From the NCBI RefSeq assembly GCF_900155885.1, contig NZ_FTMB01000001.1, forward strand, positions 1,054,001 to 1,118,000: 64,000 bases of DNA, in the 5' to 3' direction. Shown one piece after another: positions 19,584 to 27,111 of this stretch. This DNA is from Rhizobium sp. RU20A (GTDB taxonomy: Bacteria > Pseudomonadota > Alphaproteobacteria > Rhizobiales > Rhizobiaceae). Numbering within the stretch: position 1 is the first letter of the stretch; each line of letters begins with the position of its first letter. The translations under genes were made by a program, and so were the position numbers. The notes below the pieces were generated by a model that was given only the letters and a program-made list of their open reading frames with translations, was not told the origin of the DNA and did not search any database.

Positions 19584-20505
19584 TTTGAAGTTGCTACAGC
19601 CATCAAGTGTGGCGGCAGATATATATATCGGCTGCGTTGGATACGAATTAAGATCGTCGGAGGCATTGCGCACATACAATCTGTCGATCTCGAGTCGAGA
19701 AAAGCTATTGCTTGACTACGATTGTGGAGACAGGCTTTCATACCCTCGAAACATTGAATTCGTCCGGGGTATTGATTGCGAGTTGTTTAAGAATACAATG
19801 GAGCTTATTAAGGCGATAGAATATAGGATAGTTGGCGGCCCAAAGAAATGTGTTATGCTCGACGTAACATCTTTGGATAGACGCGTTATGGCCAAAGTTC
19901 TGGAGTCTCTTTTTGATTTAAGGGCTTATATATCCAATATTGAGATTATTTACTATCCGCAGACGTTTGTAGAGCCAACGGCTGTATTGGAGCAGGTGCT
20001 CACCTTTGCGCCAGTGACCTCACGTTTTGTCGGCGAAGCTTCATACTCAAGAGACGCCCTTTCTCTGATAGTCGGCGCGGGTTACGAGTACGGACGCATC
20101 GTAGGTGCAATTGACGTGCTGGAACCAGAAAGAGTGTATTGTTTCCATCCGGTCGGCACCGACAGCCGCTTCGAAGAGGCTATTTACAAAAACAACCTCG
20201 GATTTAGCTTCTTGGACAATCCGGACTTTCTTCTTCCGTATGATTTGTTGACCCCTTATGAACTATATCAAAGCCTTAGAAGCTTGATCGAGGTGGAGCT
20301 TAGGGAGCGGGATGTCCTGCTGCTGCCGCTCGGTCCTAAGATTTTCGCCGCTATTTCGATCGTGATAGCATTACAGCTTTCGCCATCTGTGATGGTCTGG
20401 CGTCATTCCACAACATCCCATTCCAAGCCCTCAACCAACTTAGACGCGGTGGCTGATGGGAAGAGGATAGACTTTTCGTTTAGCTTCTCTGAGCCTGCAA
20501 ACTGA
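19576..20505 (+). CDS. Unknown protein with Rossmann-like motifs, last gene of the four-gene operon
   Basis: 309 residues. Three conserved-looking blocks stand out: GYELRSSEA at 22-30, MLDVTSLDR at 93-101, and LLPLGPKIFAAISIVIAL near 248-265. Alternating strands and helices, with the Gly/Pro-rich turn before the last helix, recall CARF-like or other Rossmann sensor folds, but I cannot assign a family. It overlaps the ATPase gene by 8 bases. It could be a ligand-sensing or target-recognition subunit. Confidence 0.6.
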   Translation: MISLKLLQPSSVAADIYIGCVGYELRSSEALRTYNLSISSREKLLLDYDCGDRLSYPRNIEFVRGIDCELFKNTMELIKAIEYRIVGGPKKCVMLDVTSLDRRVMAKVLESLFDLRAYISNIEIIYYPQTFVEPTAVLEQVLTFAPVTSRFVGEASYSRDALSLIVGAGYEYGRIVGAIDVLEPERVYCFHPVGTDSRFEEAIYKNNLGFSFLDNPDFLLPYDLLTPYELYQSLRSLIEVELRERDVLLLPLGPKIFAAISIVIALQLSPSVMVWRHSTTSHSKPSTNLDAVADGKRIDFSFSFSEPAN

Positions 20506-20556
20506 GTAGATGACCAAAGATTTCAAGGGGACGCTGAGATTCCCATCATGGTGACA

Positions 20557-20874
20557 TCAAGGCTTTGCCTTCCGAGATTGCGGGAGCCCATTGAGGTTTG
20601 GTGCTTTTGGCACAAACCCCACGACAAAGCCGAACAACCGACCTATTCTATCTAGCGTTTCGCGCGTTGGGTTCGCCGCGCCGGCCTCTATTTCAGCGAT
20701 TTGGCGCCTAGTAAGTGACAGCGCTTTTGCAAACTCTTCCTGCGTCATGCCGAAACCTTTGCGGATTTCGACAACCGCTTCAGGTAGCCGTAAGTCTCCG
20801 TTTCGCGCACGCTCCGCAAGTGTTCGCCGGTTTTCAAGTATCTCCTCTTTCGTCGGCTTTTTCCATCGAGCCAT
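20557..20874 (-). CDS. XRE-family helix-turn-helix protein, partner of HipA
   Basis: 105 residues. The HTH core is FGMTQEEFAKALSLTRRQIAEIEAGAANPTRETL. An N-terminal extension (residues 1-33) is charged. It starts 17 bp after the hipA stop on the same strand, so the two form a unit, but in the reverse of the classical hipB-hipA order. It probably represses the operon and may counteract HipA. Confidence 0.82.
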   Translation of the reverse strand: MARWKKPTKEEILENRRTLAERARNGDLRLPEAVVEIRKGFGMTQEEFAKALSLTRRQIAEIEAGAANPTRETLDRIGRLFGFVVGFVPKAPNLNGLPQSRKAKP

Positions 20875-20891
20875 CTAGCGGTCCTTCGTCA

Positions 20892-22214
20892 TCATTGAAA
20901 CGCCGCCAGAACGCTATCTGCGATCTCGATACAGCGTCCCATTGCCCTCTCCAGAATATGCGCAGACGCTCCCATATCTTTCGCCATGGCCGGAGCTTGG
21001 CGCAGATGTTCGGCAAACGCGGTAAGCGTAGCTGCGAGCGCTCTCTGGTCAGCAGGATCAGGCATCAGCTCGCCGCAAATCCGCTTCCAATCGGGAAGAT
21101 GATCGCGGCCACCGTCACGCATCATGGCCCAGCGGGTGGAGCGAACAATCCCCTCTTTGGCGAGCCGCATGGGCGCGAAATCAAAGAGCGGAGACAGGCG
21201 GATCGTGCCGTCCTGGTGTTTGCTCAATGCGGAATTTCGACCGTGATTATCGGGGTTGCCGAGCGCCAGGTTGGCGATGTCGCGCTTCAGGTATTCGACA
21301 ATGTCCGCGAAGGGATCGGCAGAATATTGGCGCAGAACATCGATATAGGCCTCATGCGTGCCGACATGGCCGAAATCGGCGACGCCGACCGCGGACACGA
21401 GGCTTTCCTGCCCCAGTCGGACGGTTCCGCCGCCTTCTCTCTTCTTCCGGTCAAAACGAGGAATAATCAAAACACCTTCGGCATAGGTCGAAGGTTCGCT
21501 GACATTCAGACCGATCTCTTGAGCGATCCGCGAATAGAGGGCTTCTCCTTCGAGGATGAGGCGGTCCACAGGCTCGTTGCTGCGTACCAGCTTGACGATG
21601 ACGTGGCGCACGGCCTCTTCGTCGGTCACGAAGCTGTCGGGATAATAGAGCCCGTCATTGGCCTGGGTCATCGAGACCTTCGGCCATTCGCCTTGAAGGC
21701 CGCTTGAGCCGGAGGCGAGCATCCCGAAGCGATCGGCGACTTCCATGAAGCGATCCGACCGCTCAAGGATTTCTGCCTCTGTCACCCCTTGGCGCTCAAC
21801 ACCGCGCAGCCGTTCCGCTTCGGCGTCCGCTGCTTCTTTGATGCGGATATTGCCGATGCCGCCAGTCGCCGATCGCAGAAGCAGTGGCAGATCGGAAGCG
21901 CGCGAGCCTTCAGTAAGGCCGAGGTGCTCGGCAAGCTTTCGCCGTGCATGCCCCTGGGGCATAAGATCCAAGAGAAAGGGCGGCCAGCTGCGGCTGTATC
22001 GGTTTTCGAGATCGACGGGATAACGGACGGATAAGGCGCGATGGTCTCGGACCGTCTTTCCAGCCGCAAACTCCGCCGATGCCACGGTGACGAAATAGTC
22101 AAGATCGTAATCGACGATCGACGCGCCCTGGAAGCCGGCCGCGTCGTCCTTGAGTTCCAATGTCGCGGCGTGATGCCACTCACCGTCAAAATGGGTTTGA
22201 AGCGTTAAGCGCAT
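20892..22214 (-). CDS. hipA: HipA-family Ser/Thr kinase toxin
   Basis: 440 residues, the normal HipA size. The catalytic loop is visible as GNPDNHGRNSAL near residue 318, followed by LSPLFDFAPM, which carries the metal-binding aspartate. HipA kinases phosphorylate aminoacyl-tRNA synthetases and drive dormancy. An AT-rich region with two inverted repeats lies just upstream, likely its operator. It could stabilise the element or act in phage defence. The antitoxin gene follows instead of precedes it. Confidence 0.88.
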   Translation of the reverse strand: MRLTLQTHFDGEWHHAATLELKDDAAGFQGASIVDYDLDYFVTVASAEFAAGKTVRDHRALSVRYPVDLENRYSRSWPPFLLDLMPQGHARRKLAEHLGLTEGSRASDLPLLLRSATGGIGNIRIKEAADAEAERLRGVERQGVTEAEILERSDRFMEVADRFGMLASGSSGLQGEWPKVSMTQANDGLYYPDSFVTDEEAVRHVIVKLVRSNEPVDRLILEGEALYSRIAQEIGLNVSEPSTYAEGVLIIPRFDRKKREGGGTVRLGQESLVSAVGVADFGHVGTHEAYIDVLRQYSADPFADIVEYLKRDIANLALGNPDNHGRNSALSKHQDGTIRLSPLFDFAPMRLAKEGIVRSTRWAMMRDGGRDHLPDWKRICGELMPDPADQRALAATLTAFAEHLRQAPAMAKDMGASAHILERAMGRCIEIADSVLAAFQ

Positions 22215-22259
22215 TAATTGACCCTCTTAATGGATCAATTATCGCAGAATTCGCATACA

Positions 22260-22283
22260 TTCAACCCAATAAAGTGGGTTGAA
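22260..22283. promoter_or_regulatory. Palindrome upstream of hipA, likely operator
   Basis: Perfect inverted repeat TTCAACCCA, 6-base spacer, TGGGTTGAA, located 46 bp upstream of the hipA start. A second inverted repeat (AATTGA ... TCAATT) lies between it and the gene at about 22216-22240. Confidence 0.6.
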
Positions 22284-22448
22284 TCATGCATTGGAACACT
22301 GAATCTATATCGAGATGCCCAAATCACCTAAGTTACGGCGGTGCCATGGAGAAGACTTCTCCAGCAGAGATAGACACCGCGATGAGCGCTCAACAAGAAA
22401 TGAGTCTGAAAATGTGGCCTTTTGGCGCAAAAATCTAACAATAGGCGT

Positions 22449-22955
22449 TCAGCTTGACACAGATTGTTCATTCTTAATCGTTCGATCGATTATAGGATCG
22501 ACGGACTTAAATGACTCGAACATCCCTTTCATATCCATATATACAGGATCCAGGTCTTCCATCCTCCGTACCGCAAGAAGGCTTTTTCGCAAATCGTTCA
22601 TTGACGTTTGCAGCTTCTTCACGGCTACAGAATCCTGTAAGGACAGATTTTGAGTGTATGCGCTATAGCCGGAATACTGTCTGGATAGGCTTGCTGCAAT
22701 CTCGTCCCTCTTTTGAGAGTCGACTTTACCATCGTTGATAAGACCAGACGTAAAAGACTGAAATAGAACGAGCATATTTTCCCGTTCCTTATTCAAATTC
22801 TTGACAGCCTCGACCTTCATTTCTTCGATACGGTTCACTCGGGCTTCATACAGTGACCACCCGATCGTGTAGCCGCCCAAGCCTCCGGCCACCATGGTGG
22901 CGCATGCTGTGGCAAGGATATGTTCGCGGCAAAACGCAAGAGCTCCCTTCCACAT
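22449..22955 (-). CDS. Small membrane-anchored protein of unknown function
   Basis: 168 residues. One hydrophobic segment near the N-terminus (HILATACATMVAGGLGGYTIGW) is followed by a long helical, charged domain. The ATG at 22955 has AGGAGG 8 bases upstream. It is AT-rich and lies downstream of the PUA/EVE-like gene on the same strand (about 80 bp gap). No family recognised. Confidence 0.6.
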   Translation of the reverse strand: MWKGALAFCREHILATACATMVAGGLGGYTIGWSLYEARVNRIEEMKVEAVKNLNKERENMLVLFQSFTSGLINDGKVDSQKRDEIAASLSRQYSGYSAYTQNLSLQDSVAVKKLQTSMNDLRKSLLAVRRMEDLDPVYMDMKGMFESFKSVDPIIDRTIKNEQSVSS

Positions 22956-23035
22956 TGTCAACACCTCCTGGTCGCAGATCGCGCACGACTACATGAACTC
23001 AGTCTGATAGTATATAGGAATTAATTGACGGATCG

Positions 23036-24181
23036 TTAGGGTTTTTGCCCGTTCCGGTTGACCTTGACGGACACGCCGGTCTTCAGGCCGACCTCTTTCT
23101 TTGTCGCTTCGCGTCTGGGACACACGACCTTTTCCCAAAGATCGAAGTTTGCGTGCATTTCCATCGATTCGCGAATATCCGCTTCGAGCTTCTCGTCGCA
23201 TACTGAGCGGGTGGCATTGGCAGAATTTTCAACCGTTACTGCGATAGCTTCCTGCGCAGAAACACCCGCGCCTGAAATAGCCAGCATAGCAGACACGTAA
23301 CCCGCCAACATGACGTCCTTCATCGGGCGTCCAAAATACCCCGGCGAGTGTATTTCGACACTCACGCCGCCAAAATACTTCTTGTCGTAATATTTTTCAA
23401 TTGCTTCGTGAAATGACAGCTGAAGGAAATTTTCGAGTTCACCCTTTCTCAAGGCGATGTACTGAGACGCAAAATAGTTAGTTAGATCAAAAGCTTCCGT
23501 GAGATCCTTTACATCGATCACGTCTTCCGTAACCCTGATCAAACTTCCGGATGTCTCCTTCCATATGTATTCGCCGTATGCAAATTCGTAGATATCTCGC
23601 TTATCCTCATCTTTCGATACTTGGATAATCGCCTGACGATTCTGCATCAGCCTGATGAGTCTTCGACTAAACTGGCCTTTCGCCATCGTCACGTCGAGCC
23701 ACTTTACTTTCCGAGCAGGTATTTTTTCATCGGGATAACGACGGCTGACCACTTGATAATTCGGATCGAACTCGCCTTCAAACTCGCCAATGTAGACAGT
23801 CGAGTTGTAGCCTTTGCCGGGTATTACAATGAGGTCGCCCGGACGAGCTTCCGCATACAGGTCGTGAATCTCATGTACGAACCGTGGGGCCTGCACAGCC
23901 GGATTCTTAACTTGATAAGTCGCGGCGTCTCTACTCGGCTCGTCATCCTTTTTCGAGCCCCGGTGCCATAACGAAATACGCTTGGCCATTCGGAGCCGGT
24001 TTCGGAAATCTTCATCGTCAATGTTGATTACCGCTGGCAACGTGATGCCTGGTATGTCCAAGAAAACCGAATTCGTTTCAAAAAAATCCGCGTAAAAGCG
24101 CTTCCCATCCCCGGGATGAAGAATGAAGATTCGATGATCGTCAGGAAGGATGCGAATTTCTGGATCAATTACAACGGCCAT
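23036..24181 (-). CDS. Unknown protein with an EVE/PUA-like stretch
   Basis: 381 residues from the ATG at 24181. A segment near residues 110-125 reads PGDLIVIPGKGYNSTVYIGEF, the pattern of EVE- or PUA-like domains and of the N-terminal part of some Mrr-type restriction proteins, which sense modified bases. The remainder is unrecognised; a strictly conserved nuclease motif (D-ExK) is not evident to me. It lies in the second AT-rich cargo block of the element. A role in recognising modified DNA is a guess. Confidence 0.55.
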   Translation of the reverse strand: MAVVIDPEIRILPDDHRIFILHPGDGKRFYADFFETNSVFLDIPGITLPAVINIDDEDFRNRLRMAKRISLWHRGSKKDDEPSRDAATYQVKNPAVQAPRFVHEIHDLYAEARPGDLIVIPGKGYNSTVYIGEFEGEFDPNYQVVSRRYPDEKIPARKVKWLDVTMAKGQFSRRLIRLMQNRQAIIQVSKDEDKRDIYEFAYGEYIWKETSGSLIRVTEDVIDVKDLTEAFDLTNYFASQYIALRKGELENFLQLSFHEAIEKYYDKKYFGGVSVEIHSPGYFGRPMKDVMLAGYVSAMLAISGAGVSAQEAIAVTVENSANATRSVCDEKLEADIRESMEMHANFDLWEKVVCPRREATKKEVGLKTGVSVKVNRNGQKP

Positions 24182-24355
24182 AGACGCCCCGACAGAATCA
24201 CTCTTAGATAGAGTATAAAATCTATTCAATGCGCTACAACGATTGCAATATTTCTCGCCTCACCTCCACAACCTTTATACGAAATTTGTTCGTTTCGTAT
24301 AATTGACGGACTTTCGACAGAACGACCTCGGGGCGTTCCTCGCAACGCAATCGCA

Positions 24356-24709
24356 TCAAGCTTGCCAGCTCCCAAAACGGTCGCGGAAAATCCTGATCCG
24401 AGTGACCATCTTTCGGCCACGCAGTGCAATCGCGCACGAGAACACCATCACTGAAAAGCCTGTTGTCGGATACAGCCAAGCGCCCGAAGAATTTTCACGA
24501 TCAAACAAGATGAGCAGAATGGCGCCAATCGCTGCGAAGAAGACCATCCCGAAATCGTACTGCTTTGAAAGGCTCGTGAGCCGGGCCGAATGCTGGGCAT
24601 ACCGCAATTGCCTTGCCAACCTTCGCTTTTCGGATGCCAGTTGATCGCGCTGGCGACCAAGCACGTACACGCCCTGCATTATCTGCTCTTCGAAGCTCGA
24701 TTTACTCAT
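24356..24709 (-). CDS. Small protein with two membrane helices
   Basis: 117 residues. An N-terminal charged helix (RDQLASEKRRLARQLRYAQ) precedes two hydrophobic segments (MVFFAAIGAILLILF and FSVMVFSCAIAL). Its start overlaps the stop of the upstream repressor gene (ATGA), so the two are coupled. A second, TTG-started reading of 81 residues at 24234-24479 overlaps its end and might be a separate gene or a frameshifted tail; I cannot decide. No family recognised. Confidence 0.5.
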   Translation of the reverse strand: MSKSSFEEQIMQGVYVLGRQRDQLASEKRRLARQLRYAQHSARLTSLSKQYDFGMVFFAAIGAILLILFDRENSSGAWLYPTTGFSVMVFSCAIALRGRKMVTRIRIFRDRFGSWQA

Positions 24710-25116
24710 ATCGCTGACCTCAGATATTTTTCTGCAATTTCCTCTGCGAATTCGCCGTGCTGGTCGGCGTAGTCGATCAGGAACCGGATGAGCTTCAAGC
24801 GTTTGTCCGGTTCCACCTGACAGTTTTCCCTTGCAATGAAAGCGTCAACCGCCTCCGTGACATTGTGATACAAATCGACCTTGTCCCGATTGTAGGGGCT
24901 TCCTTCTCCCGTGAGCATCCAGGCGGGATTCACATTGAATTTTAAATGCAGAAGGCGGAGAAGCTTCGCGGGCATCTCGCGATTTCCGCGCTCGTAAGTG
25001 TTGTAAGCGCTTTGCGACACCTCAAGCGCTTCGGCAAAGGGCACTTGCTTGAGCCCGGAATCCTTTCGAATTTTCCCGAGCCTTTGCCCCATTGCCTCCA
25101 TGAATCCGTCTTGCAT
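24706..25116 (-). CDS. XRE-family phage-type repressor (CI-like N-terminus)
   Basis: 136 residues. The HTH is GLKQVPFAEALEVSQSAYNTYERGNREMPAKLLRLLHLKFNVNPAWMLTGEGSP, the layout of phage-repressor-like XRE regulators. The short C-terminal helical part lacks a peptidase domain. It is divergent from the excisionase-like genes and probably controls excision or cargo genes. The start is uncertain (ATG 25116 or downstream ATGs). Confidence 0.85.
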   Translation of the reverse strand: MQDGFMEAMGQRLGKIRKDSGLKQVPFAEALEVSQSAYNTYERGNREMPAKLLRLLHLKFNVNPAWMLTGEGSPYNRDKVDLYHNVTEAVDAFIARENCQVEPDKRLKLIRFLIDYADQHGEFAEEIAEKYLRSAI

Positions 25117-25211
25117 CAAAATATCTCGAATACGATAAAACTGTTGCGGCTAGCGCGATTATATGATTCGTTCTGTCTTGTGTCGAATTATCTCTATGGA
25201 GTTGGGCAGTT

Positions 25212-25430
25212 ATGCATTCTCAGCTTTTATCACCCAAACAACTCGCAGATCGTTCCGGATGGCCGGTTGCTCGCATCCGGAACCTGATCGCCAAGCAGGA
25301 GATCCGTCATGTCCGGATCGGCGGAAGCCTATTTCTGCCGGAAAACGCCGTGGATGAGTATCTTGCGGCGAATATGGTCGAGCCCAAGCAGAGGGCTTTG
25401 GCGCTTGCTGACAGCACCTCCAGAGCGTGA
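25212..25430 (+). CDS. Excisionase/AlpA-like helix-turn-helix protein
   Basis: 72 residues. LLSPKQLADRSGWPVARIRNLIAKQEIRHVRIGG is a MerR-like winged HTH of the HTH_17 (excisionase) kind. GGAG lies upstream of the ATG. It sits at the start of a three-gene run leading to the integrase, so it likely steers excision or integrase expression. Confidence 0.75.
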   Translation: MHSQLLSPKQLADRSGWPVARIRNLIAKQEIRHVRIGGSLFLPENAVDEYLAANMVEPKQRALALADSTSRA

Positions 25431-25440
25431 GGAACGGCAC

Positions 25441-25707
25441 ATGAAGCAACAAGCTGAAGCGCTGGCACCGCGCCCCATTTACAAGGTCGCAGTCAGCCGC
25501 GTCCGTGCGGCGGAACTTCTCGACGTCTCGACGGGCACCTTTGACGATTGGGTACGTCGTGGGTTGATGCCGAGAGGTGTGAAGATCGGCGCCTTGCGCC
25601 GCTGGGATGCCGAGGAAATCCGGGCGTCCTGGTACGACATGAAGGAGCAGGGACTGAGCGGAGACGAAGACGATGGCGAAAACCCGTTTGATCACGCGGT
25701 CGGGTAG
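25441..25707 (+). CDS. Second excisionase-like helix-turn-helix protein
   Basis: 88 residues. VSRVRAAELLDVSTGTFDDWVRRGLMPRGVKIGALRRWDAEEI is another short MerR-like HTH domain with a recognition wing. It starts 10 bp after the previous gene and overlaps the integrase gene by 35 bases, so all three are probably translated from one message. Confidence 0.72.
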   Translation: MKQQAEALAPRPIYKVAVSRVRAAELLDVSTGTFDDWVRRGLMPRGVKIGALRRWDAEEIRASWYDMKEQGLSGDEDDGENPFDHAVG

Positions 25708-26848
25708 CCAGCGCGTCCCCTTTAAATATTGTTCGCGGGATATCGATCGGCACGGCAACGAGCGTTTTTATCTCCGACTGCCAGGTATGCCGAAATACAG
25801 GATGACGTCCGCCTACCTGGACGAGGCAGGCAGCATTACACAGGCTTTTACGGAAGAGTATCACCGCGTGCTGGCTGGCGATCGTGGCGAGAAAACCGTG
25901 CCAATTTCGCGACTGGAGCCCGGCTCGGTTCGCTGGCTGGTCGAGACCTATTATCGATCCAAGGCGTTTCAAAGCCAGTCTCCTGCAACGCAAAAGGATA
26001 AGAAAAGTGTTCTCAATCGCTACTGCGCCAATGTGGGCGAGCTACCGTTCAAGAAGATCCGCAAATCGGACATTGAGGCCAGCCAGATGAAGCGCAGCGA
26101 TACGCCCGGCGCGGCCGACAAGTTGGTGAAGTATCTGAAGGCGCTCTTCAATTGGGCGATCACCGCCGATCTAGCGACCTTCAACCCTGCGAACGGCGTC
26201 ACAAAAATCCACAACTCGCCGGGCTTCCACACATGGAGCGAAGCAGAAGTGGCTCGCTTCCGCGCTGCCTACCCAGTCGGCTCCATGGCTCGCCTTGCAA
26301 TGGAGTTGATGCTGAATTTGGGCGTCAGGCGCTCCGATCTCGTTAAGCTCGGCTGGCGAAACCTGACCGGCAATCGCATCGAGTTCTCGCCAGAGAAGGG
26401 GGCTGGCAAGTACACGCAGTCCCTGAGCTTACCGGTAACCGACGAGCTTCGCGAGGTGCTGGACGCGATCACCCATGATCAGCCGACTTTCCTTATCACC
26501 GAATACGGCAAGGCGTTCACTGGCAATGGCTTCGGCAACAAGATGCGCCAGTGGTGTAACGACGCCGATTTGCCCGAATGCTCGGCGCACGGCCTCAGAA
26601 AAGCGTCCGCAACGATCCTTGCCGAGGCAGGTGCTACCGAACATCAATTGATGGCGATCTTCGGCTGGTCTGATTCCAAGATGGCGCAGCACTACACCAA
26701 AGCCGCCCAATCCAAGCGAATTATCGATGCCGGTTTCGAGCGTCGCAAAACCTACGTGGCCCACAAAAATGTCCCACTTTCGCCGGTCCGAGATTCCGGT
26801 GAGGCAAATCAAGGAAAAAACGATGAAAAAACAACGTCAGAAGAGTGA
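25673..26848 (+). CDS. int: Tyrosine recombinase (phage-type integrase) of the element
   Basis: 391 residues. A SAM-like N-terminal core-binding region (about 85-165) is followed by the catalytic domain. The catalytic residues are visible: R219 in LGVRRSD, H306-R309 in HGLRK, then GWSDSKMAQHY with the nucleophile Y341. It would recombine the tRNA 3' end with the element att site. Its stop lies 2 bp from the CCA end of the tRNA, the usual layout for an integrase beside attR. Confidence 0.95.
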   Translation: MAKTRLITRSGSQRVPFKYCSRDIDRHGNERFYLRLPGMPKYRMTSAYLDEAGSITQAFTEEYHRVLAGDRGEKTVPISRLEPGSVRWLVETYYRSKAFQSQSPATQKDKKSVLNRYCANVGELPFKKIRKSDIEASQMKRSDTPGAADKLVKYLKALFNWAITADLATFNPANGVTKIHNSPGFHTWSEAEVARFRAAYPVGSMARLAMELMLNLGVRRSDLVKLGWRNLTGNRIEFSPEKGAGKYTQSLSLPVTDELREVLDAITHDQPTFLITEYGKAFTGNGFGNKMRQWCNDADLPECSAHGLRKASATILAEAGATEHQLMAIFGWSDSKMAQHYTKAAQSKRIIDAGFERRKTYVAHKNVPLSPVRDSGEANQGKNDEKTTSEE

Positions 26849-26850
26849 GG

Positions 26851-26866
26851 TGGTGGGCCCGGAGGG
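26851..26866. repeat. Right attachment-site repeat (attR core, within the tRNA 3' end)
   Basis: TGGTGGGCCCGGAGGG, identical to 10124-10139. Read on the minus strand it is the CCA end, discriminator base, acceptor strand and start of the T arm of the tRNA. Confidence 0.85.
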
Positions 26867-26926
26867 ACTCGAACCCCCAACCAAGCGGTTATGAGCCGCC
26901 GGCTCTAACCATTGAGCTACAGGCCC
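26851..26926 (-). tRNA. tRNA-Ile with CAU anticodon (Ile2 type)
   Basis: 76 nt including an encoded CCA. On the minus strand the acceptor GGGCCTG pairs with CGGGCCC. The anticodon loop reads CTCATAA, giving CAU. The body (GTTAGAGC, CTCATAA, CGCTTGGT) matches the pattern of E. coli ileX-type tRNA-Ile2 rather than initiator or elongator Met tRNA, so TilS would modify the C to read AUA. Automated tools may call it tRNA-Met. Confidence 0.9.
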
Positions 26927-27111
26927 GACCGCGCAAGGCGGCGCAGGGGCAATGGAACCCCTTCGGGACGGTCCGCCACCCGTTGCGGGTTGCGGGCGCC
27001 CTTCGTTTCCGGCTCTAACGCAATTCGGCGGGGGCGTAAAGGCGGTGCCGCAATCCCTACACATTCCTTGCCCACAACCGCGCAAGGGACAGGAACCATC
27101 GGAGACCCGAA

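Larger units (their letters stand above)
10124..26866. mobile_element. Integrative mobilizable element in tRNA-Ile(CAU)
   Basis: A 16-bp direct repeat (TGGTGGGCCCGGAGGG) occurs at 10124-10139 and 26851-26866. The right copy is the CCA end, acceptor strand and start of the T arm of an intact tRNA gene, and a tyrosine integrase ends 2 bp from it. Between the repeats lie mob genes, a coupling protein, toxin-antitoxin-like genes, AT-rich cargo and excisionase-like genes. About 16.7 kb would be excised. No type IV mating-pore genes are visible, so the element is probably mobilizable rather than self-transmissible. Confidence 0.88.

Noticed and set aside
24234-24479. 81-residue TTG-started frame next to the two-helix membrane protein
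   Set aside because: No good ribosome-binding site, overlap with a more convincing gene, no recognisable domain. It remains possible as a small gene or frameshift tail.
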